DNA of 64,000 nucleotides from Candidatus Alistipes merdigallinarum (GTDB lineage Bacteria; Bacteroidota; Bacteroidia; Bacteroidales; Rikenellaceae): assembly GCA_019119305.1 (NCBI GenBank), contig DWXH01000031.1:1-64000 (forward strand), read 5' to 3'. Shown in pieces: positions 26,389 through 34,670 of the stretch (position 1 is its first letter; every line of letters begins with the position of its first letter). Made by a program: the position numbers and the translations under genes. The notes under the pieces were generated by a model, which was given only the letters and a program-made list of their open reading frames with translations, was not told where the DNA came from and made no database searches.

Positions 26389-27201
26389 CTATATAGAAAA
26401 GGCATCAAAACCACCGTCGATCACCGTGACCGTACCCGAAACAAAGCACGAAGCATCGCTCGCCAGCCACTGCAACGTACCGAGCAACTCTTCGGGACGA
26501 CCGAAGCGATGGAACGGGGTATGCGCCAAAATTGTCTCCGCCCGCGGAGTAAGGCTACCATCGGGATTGGTCAGCAAAGTCCGGTTCTGCTCCGTCAAGA
26601 AAAACCCCGGAGCAACGGCATTGACCCGGAAACCATCGCCATACTTCGATGCCAATTCACCACAAAGATATTTCGTAAAATTGACCACAGCAGCTTTAGC
26701 TGTACCGTATCCGGCCACTCGAGTTAAGGGACGCAATGCTGATTCCGAAGCGATGTTGATGATCGAGCCTCCGCCTTGTGCGACCATCGCCCGGGCAAAG
26801 ATCATCGTAGGTAAAACGGTTCCGAAGAGGTTCAAATCGACCACCCCGCGAAACGCCTCCATACTCAAATCGAAAATCGTCTTATCAGGGGCAATCGTGG
26901 CGCCGGCCATATTTCCGCCTGCACCGTTGATCAACACATCGATTCGCCCATAGCGCTCCATGATTTTTTCATAGGCCCGTTCCAACTGCTCCCGATCGAG
27001 CACATCGGCTGCGAGAAACATGGCATCTCCGCCCTGTTCGATTGCCTGCTGCTCCAACGCGTGTCCGACCTCCTCCTTTCGACCGATCAGAACCACACGG
27101 GCACCCTCTTCTGCAAAGTGCAGTACCATCGAACGCCCCAATACACCGGTCGCTCCGGTGATCACCACGACTCGGTCCTTTACACAAAAAAGATTTTTCA
27201 T
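26389..27201 (-). CDS. SDR-family D-mannonate oxidoreductase (fructuronate reductase-like)
   Basis: A 270-residue short-chain dehydrogenase. It has the cofactor motif TGATGVLGRSM, the NGAGGN motif and YGTAKAAV as the catalytic Tyr/Lys segment. The C-terminal FVSGTVTVIDGGFDAFSI is usual in the family. Its place directly before uxuA strongly suggests that it interconverts D-fructuronate and D-mannonate, replacing the unrelated UxuB of enterobacteria; similar SDR-uxuA pairs are common in Bacteroidetes. Start at MKNLFCVKDRVVVITG (27201). Confidence 0.85.
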   Translation of the reverse strand: MKNLFCVKDRVVVITGATGVLGRSMVLHFAEEGARVVLIGRKEEVGHALEQQAIEQGGDAMFLAADVLDREQLERAYEKIMERYGRIDVLINGAGGNMAGATIAPDKTIFDLSMEAFRGVVDLNLFGTVLPTMIFARAMVAQGGGSIINIASESALRPLTRVAGYGTAKAAVVNFTKYLCGELASKYGDGFRVNAVAPGFFLTEQNRTLLTNPDGSLTPRAETILAHTPFHRFGRPEELLGTLQWLASDASCFVSGTVTVIDGGFDAFSI

Positions 27202-27264
27202 ACTGATTCTTTTTTTCACTATATTTTCATATCGCAGATTTCATGTTGTCACACATCCATCATT

Positions 27265-27272
27265 CAAAAGTA
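27265..27272 (-). promoter_or_regulatory. possible -7 box of the uxu operon
   Basis: On the minus strand this reads TACTTTTG, 63 bases before the oxidoreductase start. No clear partner box is seen. Confidence 0.35.
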
Positions 27273-27299
27273 GCAAAAATTTCCGGATTCGGCAGCCCG

Positions 27300-27318
27300 A
27301 TTTGTATTATTGACAAAT
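27300..27318. promoter_or_regulatory. operator-like dyad in the uxu/rhamnosidase divergent region
   Basis: ATTTGT and ACAAAT flank a 7-base centre. A second dyad, TTTAC-TTT-GTAAA (27324-27336), overlaps the upstream box of the rhamnosidase promoter. Either may bind a sugar-responsive repressor or activator; no such regulator gene is adjacent. Confidence 0.35.
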
Positions 27319-27328
27319 GATTGTTTAC

Positions 27329-27359
27329 TTTGTAAAATATGAAATTTTGTCTACTTTTG
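27329..27359 (+). promoter_or_regulatory. promoter of the rhamnosidase pair
   Basis: TTTG (27329-27332), 19 bases, then TACTTTTG (27352-27359): the best Bacteroidetes promoter match in the window. Transcription would begin only a few bases before, or at, the ATG at 27365. Confidence 0.65.
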
Positions 27360-27364
27360 GACCT

Positions 27365-29620
27365 ATGAGAAGATTTTTCATTCCCATCATAGCTTGTTTT
27401 GCGTTTTTTTGCAACACCTTTAATACTTTCGGCAGCGCACCGACACGACTGACCACCGACCTGATCGAACACACCGATCGCGTATGGATCTATGGAACGC
27501 TTTCGCAATTACCCATAGACTACACAGGAAAAATCATCGAAAGGGCACAACACGCATCGATCGCCAGCATGCACCCCCGCTTCGGATGGCAGGTCAACGA
27601 CGAACGGAACGATGTGATGCAAACGGCATGGAGAATCCAGTTGGCCACATCGCGCCAGGCTCTCGAAGCCGACTCTGCCGATATGTGGGACAGCGGGAGG
27701 CAATCCGGAACCAACAGCACCTCAGTTCCTTACAACGGCAAGGAACTGAAACCCGCAACACTCTATTATTGGCGGGTCATGACATGGAACAACGAGGAAC
27801 CTCAGGAGTGGTCCGCCGTTCGGGTCTTCAAAACCGCCGACCGCCTCTCGGAATACCAATGTGCCTACTACCCGACTGAAAAAAGCGACCAAAACCATCC
27901 CGTCAATAGCAACCTGCTCTCCGAGAATCTGCTTTTTACGGACTTCGGGCTGGATGCTTTCGGGCAACTTCGTATCACGGTTTCTTCAGAGCAAGAAGAC
28001 ACGTTAACGGTCCGTCTGGGCGAGTGCCTGAAAGAGGGGCGGATCGATCCCGCACCGGGAGGGTCTCGCCGATTTCTGAGCCAACAAATCCCCTTACTAC
28101 CCGGCCGCCACACCTATTATATAAAAATTCCGGCCGATCAGCGCAACACCGGACAGTACGCCGTACTCATGCCGGACTACATCGGTGAAGTATATCCCTT
28201 CCGTTACTGCGAGATCGAGGGAACAGCCCTCAAGGACCGATCTATCGCCGTCAGTCGACAGACCGTCCACTATCCGTTCAACGACTTCGCAACGACATTC
28301 ACCTGCTCCGACACCACCTTGCAACAGGTGTGGGATCTGTGTAAATACTCAATAAAGGCCACCTCATTCGCCGGCCTTTACGTCGACGGCGACCGGGAGC
28401 GCATTGCTTACGAAGGAGATGCCATCATCAACCAATTGGCCCATTACACCACCGACAGGGAGTTCTCTTTAGCCCGCAGAAGCCATGAATACCTGCTGAC
28501 GCACGCCACCTGGCCGACCGAATGGATCCTGCAATCGATCGTTACCGCATGGCACGACTATCTCTATACCGGAGACGAACGATCCTTGTCCAAATATTAT
28601 GAAATATTGAAAAACAAGACTCTTCCCTCAATGGTCGAAGAGGATGGTTTTTTGAAAATTTCCAAAGAGAAACAAACTCCGGAATTTCTCGCATCGATCC
28701 ATCTTTTCTATGGCGGAACCATACAGGATCTTGTCGACTGGCCGGGCGGAGAACGCGACGGCTACGTCATGACCGATATAAACACTGCAGTCAACGCCTA
28801 TTACTATCGAGCCCTCTCGCTGATGGCAAAAATCGCCGGTGTAATTGGTGAAACGGAAGATGCAGCCTCATATACCACTCAGGCAGCGACTTTAGCAAAA
28901 ACCTTCAACAAAGAACTGTTCAATAAAAAGACTAGGACATATCGTGACGGCATAGGAACCGACCACCAATCGCTACACGCCAACATGTATCCGCTGGCCT
29001 TCGGTCTTACACCGGAAAAGGGATACGAAACGGTTGTGGATTTTATCCGTTCACGCGGTATGGCATGTAGCGTATATGGAGCACAGTTCCTGTTGGATGC
29101 CTTGTACGATGCCGGCGCCGCAGACTATGCTCTGGAATTACTCACATCAGATACAGAACGCAGTTGGTACAACATGATCCGGGTAGGTTCCACCATCTCG
29201 CTGGAGGCATGGGACGACAAATTCAAGCCGAATCAGGATTGGAACCACGCATGGGGAGCCGCTCCGGCGAATATCATTCCGAGAAAACTGATGGGAGTGG
29301 AGCCGGTCGAGCCAGGTTTTGCCAAAATACGCATCAAACCGCAACCCGCCTCTTTGCATGAGGCTTCGTTAATCATGCCGACCATCCGCGGCAACGTCGA
29401 GGTTTCGTTCGTGAATACACCCGACCGATTCACACTCAACACCTCTGTTCCAGCCAACGCACAAGCCGACATCTACCTGCCGTTGGATGCCAAAATAAAA
29501 CGTTATGAACTGACCCTGAACGGAACCCCGGTAACAAATGCCATCCGGGAAGGAAATTTTATAAAAGTACCCGATACAGGATCGGGTAGCAAACAGTTCG
29601 TTCTAACTCCGATGGAATAA
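27365..29620 (+). CDS. alpha-L-rhamnosidase-like (GH78-type) exported enzyme
   Basis: A 751-residue protein with a signal peptide (MRRFFIPIIACFAFFCNTFNTFGSA). An N-terminal beta-sandwich contains AWRIQLATSRQALEAD and LKPATLYYWRVMTWNN. The six-hairpin barrel follows, where GDRERIAYEGDA replaces the DCPQR-ERLGW motif of the GH78 enzyme at 8 kb and GSTISLEAWD replaces GATTIWERW, so it belongs to a different branch. A C-terminal beta domain starts near PGFAKIRIKPQP. It is probably periplasmic and removes rhamnose from oligosaccharides; the exact linkage is unknown. The next gene encodes a related enzyme 60 bases downstream. Confidence 0.85.
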   Translation: MRRFFIPIIACFAFFCNTFNTFGSAPTRLTTDLIEHTDRVWIYGTLSQLPIDYTGKIIERAQHASIASMHPRFGWQVNDERNDVMQTAWRIQLATSRQALEADSADMWDSGRQSGTNSTSVPYNGKELKPATLYYWRVMTWNNEEPQEWSAVRVFKTADRLSEYQCAYYPTEKSDQNHPVNSNLLSENLLFTDFGLDAFGQLRITVSSEQEDTLTVRLGECLKEGRIDPAPGGSRRFLSQQIPLLPGRHTYYIKIPADQRNTGQYAVLMPDYIGEVYPFRYCEIEGTALKDRSIAVSRQTVHYPFNDFATTFTCSDTTLQQVWDLCKYSIKATSFAGLYVDGDRERIAYEGDAIINQLAHYTTDREFSLARRSHEYLLTHATWPTEWILQSIVTAWHDYLYTGDERSLSKYYEILKNKTLPSMVEEDGFLKISKEKQTPEFLASIHLFYGGTIQDLVDWPGGERDGYVMTDINTAVNAYYYRALSLMAKIAGVIGETEDAASYTTQAATLAKTFNKELFNKKTRTYRDGIGTDHQSLHANMYPLAFGLTPEKGYETVVDFIRSRGMACSVYGAQFLLDALYDAGAADYALELLTSDTERSWYNMIRVGSTISLEAWDDKFKPNQDWNHAWGAAPANIIPRKLMGVEPVEPGFAKIRIKPQPASLHEASLIMPTIRGNVEVSFVNTPDRFTLNTSVPANAQADIYLPLDAKIKRYELTLNGTPVTNAIREGNFIKVPDTGSGSKQFVLTPME

Positions 29621-29680
29621 CCGACCACGAAAAACGACATCACTTAACACCAATAAATTTTTATCAATTTCAAAACGACA

Positions 29681-31450
29681 ATGAGAAAAGTATTGATTTG
29701 TGCATTAGCCCTGTATGCGGCCTCGCTTCAGGCGCAACCTATGGGTAAAGGAACGTTACCCCCGGTATTTCCTCAAGAAGTAGCGGAAAAGACTCAGTTC
29801 GACACGCGTACCCGTGCCTACATCTCTCCTGTCCGCGTCATGTGGATGCAGAATGAAGAGCTGATCACCGGATCGGAGAACCTGCTCCTTCAAGGCAACG
29901 GGCAAGCCACAACAGCCAATACCCCGAAATGCGTCTTCACGGCAAAAGAGGGCAAACGTCCTTCGATTTTGCTCGATTTTGGTCGTGAGATACAGGGCGG
30001 TTTGCAATTCGTCACCTGCATCCGGGCTTCGAAAGATCCGGTTAAAGTACGTGTCCGTCTCGGAGAATCGGTCGGCGAAGCAATGTGTGAAATCACGGAA
30101 GAGAACGGCGCAACGAACGACCACGCCATGCGCGACTACACCATCGAACTGCCTTGGCTGGGCGTATGCGAAGTGGGTAACTCCGGTTTCCGTTTCGTGC
30201 GCATCGACCTGCTGGAAGACGATGTCGAACTTCCGATCAAAGAGATTCGCGCCAGCCTGCTCTATCGCGATATTCCCTATTTGGGTTCGTTCCGTTCGAG
30301 CGATCCGCGCGTAGACAGTATCTGGTTGACCGGAGCCTATACGCTGCACCTGAACCTGCAGGAATATCTCGTTGAAGCCCCCAAACGCGACCGTCTGGTA
30401 TGGCTGGGCGACCTTCATCCGGAAGTCCGCACCGCACTGGCCGTATTCGGCGATAACGAGGCCCTCTCTCGCGGTTTGGATTTCGCTCGCGACGAAACCC
30501 CGCTGCCGGGTTGGATGAACGGCATGTGCTCCTATTCGTTGTGGTGGGTACTGATCCACAGAGATTACTACAAATACCACGGCAATCTGGAATACCTCAA
30601 GGAGCAACAACAATATTTGGGCGATCTGCTCAAGATCCTGATGTCGAAGGTCGACGAGCAGGGCAACGAACACCTCGATGGCGGCGGACGCTTCCTCGAC
30701 TGGCCGACCAGCGAAGATCAGAAGGCGATCGACGCCGGACTGCATGCACTGATGCTAATGACCCTCGAAGCCGGAGCAGAGATGATGACCGCTCTCGGAG
30801 ACGAAGAGCTTGCAGCACAATGTACCGAAACTGCCAACCGGATGAAGAACGTAACCCCGGACTACACCACTTCGAAACAATCTGCCGCTCTGATCGCTTT
30901 GGCCGGAATCATCCCTGCAGAACAGGCGAACCAAGAGGTGCTGAGTGTAGGAGGTGCCAAAAACTTCTCTACATTCTACGGATATTACATGCTTCAGGCA
31001 CAAGGATTGGCCGGCGACTATACCGGAGCGATCAACAACATGAAAGATTACTGGGGCGGCATGCTCGATTTGGGAGCCACGACGTTCTGGGAAGATTTCA
31101 ACATCGACTGGAAGAAAAACGCTGCCCGCATCGACGAATTGACCCCTCCGGGCAAAATCGATGTACACAAAACATACGGCGATTACTGCTACAAAGGATA
31201 CCGCCACAGCTTCGCTCACGGATGGGCATCAGGTCCTACTGCATGGCTGAGCGAATACGTTCTGGGGGTATCGATTGTTGAACCTGGCTGTAAGGTAGTC
31301 AAGGTTGAACCGCATTTGGGCGATTTGCAATGGGTTGAAGGAACCGTTCCGACTCCGTACGGTGTGATCAAAGTCCGCCACGACAAACAGGCCGACGGCT
31401 CGATCAAATCGAAAATCGAAGCCCCGAAAGGCGTGAAAGTAATTAAATAA
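29681..31450 (+). CDS. six-hairpin glycosidase, alpha-L-rhamnosidase-like
   Basis: A 589-residue protein with a signal peptide (MRKVLICALALYAASLQA). It has a beta domain (SILLDFGREIQGGLQFV near residue 90) followed by an (alpha/alpha)6 barrel with VEAPKRDRLVWLGDLHPEVRTAL and LGATTFWEDFNIDW, both counterparts of GH78 active-site motifs. It lacks the N-terminal Fn3-like module of its neighbour. It is probably a periplasmic rhamnosidase or relative acting with the preceding enzyme, since no terminator lies between them. The rhamnose catabolic operon starts 300 bases downstream. Confidence 0.82.
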   Translation: MRKVLICALALYAASLQAQPMGKGTLPPVFPQEVAEKTQFDTRTRAYISPVRVMWMQNEELITGSENLLLQGNGQATTANTPKCVFTAKEGKRPSILLDFGREIQGGLQFVTCIRASKDPVKVRVRLGESVGEAMCEITEENGATNDHAMRDYTIELPWLGVCEVGNSGFRFVRIDLLEDDVELPIKEIRASLLYRDIPYLGSFRSSDPRVDSIWLTGAYTLHLNLQEYLVEAPKRDRLVWLGDLHPEVRTALAVFGDNEALSRGLDFARDETPLPGWMNGMCSYSLWWVLIHRDYYKYHGNLEYLKEQQQYLGDLLKILMSKVDEQGNEHLDGGGRFLDWPTSEDQKAIDAGLHALMLMTLEAGAEMMTALGDEELAAQCTETANRMKNVTPDYTTSKQSAALIALAGIIPAEQANQEVLSVGGAKNFSTFYGYYMLQAQGLAGDYTGAINNMKDYWGGMLDLGATTFWEDFNIDWKKNAARIDELTPPGKIDVHKTYGDYCYKGYRHSFAHGWASGPTAWLSEYVLGVSIVEPGCKVVKVEPHLGDLQWVEGTVPTPYGVIKVRHDKQADGSIKSKIEAPKGVKVIK

Positions 31451-31462
31451 TAATTTAGAACC

Positions 31463-31534
31463 GGGAGTTGTCCGGTGAAAATATCGATGTCAAAAAACAT
31501 ATTTTTTATGTCAATATTTTCACCGGACAACCCC
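31463..31534. repeat. 72-base inverted repeat before the rha operon
   Basis: An 18-bp perfect stem (GTTGTCCGGTGAAAATAT and its complement, flanked by GGG/CCC) encloses an AT-rich centre with A6/T6 runs and two direct copies of ATGTCA. It starts 13 bases after the rhamnosidase stop. No T run follows it on the plus strand. It could end or protect the upstream transcript, or bind a regulator of the rha operon. Confidence 0.75.
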
Positions 31535-31544
31535 TAATTTTAGG

Positions 31545-31583
31545 TATATTTGTTACGTGATTGATCCGATAAATTAATATCGG
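31545..31583 (+). promoter_or_regulatory. possible rha operon promoter with downstream dyad
   Basis: TATATTTG (31545-31552) fits the -7 element; the upstream box is unclear. The dyad CCGATA-AATTAA-TATCGG (31566-31583) lies just after the predicted transcription start, where it could be an operator or a leader hairpin. About 165 bases of leader follow before rhaB. Confidence 0.4.
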
Positions 31584-31749
31584 AGGTCGCAACAGGTTCG
31601 AAACTTCAAAACGGGAACCGAAAACAGCAACAAGACATTGTTCTGGGCCTGATTCGGTCTTCCGGGTTGGAGTCTTTCGCTGCAAAAATAAATATAGTAC
31701 GGAGTTTAAAATTATTTTCTTTCATACATAAAACTTAAAACGAAAACCG

Positions 31750-33225
31750 ATGAAACAAATCTCATTTCTGGCCTTCGATTTGGGAGCCACCAGCGGCCGT
31801 TCCATCCTCGGAACGCTGAACGAAGGTAAACTCCAGATGAAAGAGCTCACGAGATTCCCCAACCAGATTCTCGAACTGAACGGACATGCTTACTGGAATA
31901 TCTTTTCTCTGTATGAACATCTGAAAGCCGGCATGATCGCCGCAGCCAAAGAAGATGTCGAAATCACATCGATCGGTATCGATACCTGGGGCGTCGATTT
32001 CGTTTTCTTGGGCGACGACGGACAGATTTTGGGCATTCCCCACGCTTATCGGGACCAACACACCGTTGGAGCACCCGAAGAGTATTTCAAAAACGTCATG
32101 CCACATAAAGAGGTCTATGACCTTACCGGTATCCAGATCCTCAACTTCAACAGCCTCTATCAACTTTACGCGATGAAACGCGACAAATCGTCGCTGTTGA
32201 ATGCAGCCAAAGAGGCCCTCTTTATTCCGGATGCCTTGAGCTATATGTTGACCGGTAAAAAGGTCGTTGAATATACGATCGCCTCGACCTCTCAGATTCT
32301 GAATCCGAAAACCAAGAAATTCGAAACCCAGCTGCTCGAAAAAATGGGCGTCAAACCCGATCTTTTCGGCGCTATCGTCATGCCGGGTCACGTAATCGGC
32401 ACCTTGACCGATGCGTTGGCTGCAGAAACCGGATTGGGTAAACTGCCTGTCGTAGCCGTAGCCGGACACGACACGGCATCGGCCGTAGCCGCCGTTCCCG
32501 CAAAGAACGAAAAATTCGCTTACCTCAGCTCGGGCACCTGGTCGTTGATGGGTATCGAGGTGAAAGACCCGATCATCACCGAAGAGACCTCGACGCTCAA
32601 CATCACCAACGAAGGTGGCGTCGAAGGGACGACCCGTCTGCTGAAGAACATTACGGGTATGTGGATTCTCGAACAATGTATCAAAGAGTGGAGAAAAGAG
32701 GCGATCGAATATACCTATCCGGAAATCGTCAAGATGGCCCGCGACGCCGCTCCGTTCCAGTCGTTCATCGACCCGGACGACGAATCGTTCGCCAACCCGC
32801 CCAGCATGATCAAAGCGATCAAAGAGTTCTGCCAGAAGACCGGACAAAAGGTTCCGAGAAACCACATGGAGCTGATCCGTTGTATCTTCGAGAGTCTGGC
32901 ATTGAAATACAAGAACGTTCTCGACAAATTCCGTTCGTTGGCTCCGTTCCCCATCGAACGGCTGCACATCATCGGTGGCGGTGCTAAGAACCGCTTGCTG
33001 AACCAATTTACGGCAAACTCAACGGGAGTAACCGTCGTAGCAGGGCCTTCTGAAGGAACCGCTATCGGCAACATCATGTTGCAGGCTCGCGCAGCAGGTT
33101 GCGTCAACTCTCTGCAGGAGATGCGTGACATGATCAGCGACGCCATCGAAATCGAAACGTTCACTCCGGAAGACACGGACGCTTGGAATGCCGCATACGA
33201 CCGGATCAAATCATTGATTAAATAA
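31750..33225 (+). CDS. rhaB: rhamnulokinase
   Basis: A 491-residue FGGY-family sugar kinase that phosphorylates L-rhamnulose at O1 with ATP. The N-terminal phosphate-binding motif is FDLGATSGRSILGTL, followed by DTWGVDFVFLGD and the substrate segment GHDTASAVAAVPA. The C-terminal adenosine motif is IGGGAKNRLLNQFTANSTG, with GPSEGTAIGNIM after it. It is the first gene of rhaB-rhaA-rhaT-rhaM. The leader upstream is about 200-300 bases long and rich in dyads. Confidence 0.95.
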   Translation: MKQISFLAFDLGATSGRSILGTLNEGKLQMKELTRFPNQILELNGHAYWNIFSLYEHLKAGMIAAAKEDVEITSIGIDTWGVDFVFLGDDGQILGIPHAYRDQHTVGAPEEYFKNVMPHKEVYDLTGIQILNFNSLYQLYAMKRDKSSLLNAAKEALFIPDALSYMLTGKKVVEYTIASTSQILNPKTKKFETQLLEKMGVKPDLFGAIVMPGHVIGTLTDALAAETGLGKLPVVAVAGHDTASAVAAVPAKNEKFAYLSSGTWSLMGIEVKDPIITEETSTLNITNEGGVEGTTRLLKNITGMWILEQCIKEWRKEAIEYTYPEIVKMARDAAPFQSFIDPDDESFANPPSMIKAIKEFCQKTGQKVPRNHMELIRCIFESLALKYKNVLDKFRSLAPFPIERLHIIGGGAKNRLLNQFTANSTGVTVVAGPSEGTAIGNIMLQARAAGCVNSLQEMRDMISDAIEIETFTPEDTDAWNAAYDRIKSLIK

Positions 33226-33242
33226 ACAGGAACAACTCATGG

Positions 33243-33271
33243 GAGACTCACCGGAGAAACCGGAGAGTCTC
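33243..33271 (+). other. intercistronic hairpin rhaB/rhaA
   Basis: GAGACTC pairs with GAGTCTC and CCGG with CCGG, with one A-A mismatch between and an AGAAA loop. No T run follows. Likely an mRNA processing or stability element. Confidence 0.7.
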
Positions 33272-33329
33272 TTGTCCCAAAACGCATAGAAAAATTCATT
33301 CTTTAACTTAAAACAAAACCAAAAGAACC

Positions 33330-34583
33330 ATGAAAGAAGCACAAATCAAACAGGCATACGAAGCCGCCAAAGCTCGTTATGCAGAGATCGGAGTCGATAC
33401 CGAAGCTGCTCTCAAACAACTCGCCAACATTTCTTTGTCCCTGCACTGCTGGCAAACGGACGATGTAACCGGATTCGAAAATCCTGACGGCCAGCTTTCT
33501 GGCGGTATTCAGGCAACCGGAAACTATCCTGGCAAAGCCCGTAACATCGACGAAGTTCGCAAAGACATCGAAAAAGTTAAAACCTTGTTGCCGGGTAACC
33601 ACCGTTTGAGTCTGCACGCCATCTACGGCGATTTCGGTGGTCAGAAAGTAGACCGTGATCAGATCGAACCGAAACACTTCCAAAGCTGGATCGACTGGGC
33701 CAAAGCCAACAACATGAAACTGGACTTCAACAGCACCAGCTTCTCACATCCGAAGAGCGGCGATCAAACGCTCTCAAACCGCGACAAGGGAATCCGCGAT
33801 TTCTGGATCGAACACACCATCCGCAGCCGTAAAATCGCAGAAGAGATGGGTAAACAACTCGGAAGCAAGGCTTGCCACAACTTGTGGATCCACGACGGTT
33901 CGAAAGACCTGACCGTTGACCGTTATCTGTATCGTTCGCTGTTGAAAGACTCTTTGGACAAGATCTTCGCAGTAAAATGTCCGAACGTAAAAGACGCGGT
34001 TGAGAGCAAAGTATTCGGTGTAGGTCTCGAAAGCTACACGGTAGGTTCGCACGAATTCTATATGGGTTATGCCGTAAAGAACGACATGATGTGCACGCTC
34101 GACATGGGCCACTTTCATCCGACTGAAGAGACTTACGACAAAATTTCGTCGCTGCTGCTCTTCACTCCGGAGATCATGTTGCACGTAAGCCGTCCGGTTC
34201 GTTGGGATAGCGACCACGTAGTGATCCTGAACGACAGCGTTCAGCTGCTCGCACAAGAGATCGTATGGGCCAACGCTCTCGACAAAACGAATATCGGTCT
34301 CGACTACTTCGACGCTTCGATCAACCGTATCGGTGCATATGTTATCGGTAGCCGTGCTACACAGAAAGCCTTCCTGCAGGCTCTGTTGACCCCGATCAGC
34401 AAACTGCGCGACTACGAAGCAAACGGCAAGTTCTTCCAACGTCTTGCTGTCCTCGAAGAGGCCAAGAGCATGCCTTGGAATGCTGTATACGACTACTTCT
34501 GCTACATCAACAACGTTCCTGTCGCTGAAGAGTACATCGCAGAAGTTGAAAAATACGAAAAAGAAGTTACCTCGAAAAGATAA
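33330..34583 (+). CDS. rhaA: L-rhamnose isomerase
   Basis: A 417-residue metal-dependent isomerase that converts L-rhamnose to L-rhamnulose in the cytoplasm. Family segments include SLHCWQTDDVTGFE, NHRLSLHAIYGDFGG, NLWIHDGSKD and LDMGHFHPTE, which hold the metal-binding Glu, Asp and His residues of the TIM barrel. The length matches the E. coli enzyme. It is the second gene of the rha operon, flanked on both sides by hairpins. Confidence 0.97.
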   Translation: MKEAQIKQAYEAAKARYAEIGVDTEAALKQLANISLSLHCWQTDDVTGFENPDGQLSGGIQATGNYPGKARNIDEVRKDIEKVKTLLPGNHRLSLHAIYGDFGGQKVDRDQIEPKHFQSWIDWAKANNMKLDFNSTSFSHPKSGDQTLSNRDKGIRDFWIEHTIRSRKIAEEMGKQLGSKACHNLWIHDGSKDLTVDRYLYRSLLKDSLDKIFAVKCPNVKDAVESKVFGVGLESYTVGSHEFYMGYAVKNDMMCTLDMGHFHPTEETYDKISSLLLFTPEIMLHVSRPVRWDSDHVVILNDSVQLLAQEIVWANALDKTNIGLDYFDASINRIGAYVIGSRATQKAFLQALLTPISKLRDYEANGKFFQRLAVLEEAKSMPWNAVYDYFCYINNVPVAEEYIAEVEKYEKEVTSKR

Positions 34584-34604
34584 CATTTGCTAACTGAATG
34601 ATCT

Positions 34605-34644
34605 GTCCGTACGAGTGATTTTCCCAAAAATCGCCCGTACGGAT
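34605..34644 (+). other. intercistronic hairpin rhaA/rhaT
   Basis: TCCGTACG pairs with CGTACGGA, and after one mismatch GTGATTTT pairs with AAAATCGC (one G-T pair) around a CCCA loop. It fills most of the 87-base gap. No terminal T run. Confidence 0.7.
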
Positions 34645-34670
34645 GGTTCGTTATAAAAACTACTGATCTT

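Noticed and set aside
29756-30745. 329-codon open frame antisense to the second rhamnosidase-like gene
   Set aside because: No recognisable motif or start context; sense gene is clear.
31762-33006. 414-codon open frame antisense to rhaB
   Set aside because: It lies wholly within a certain gene on the other strand, has no family-like motif, and is explained by codon bias of the sense gene.
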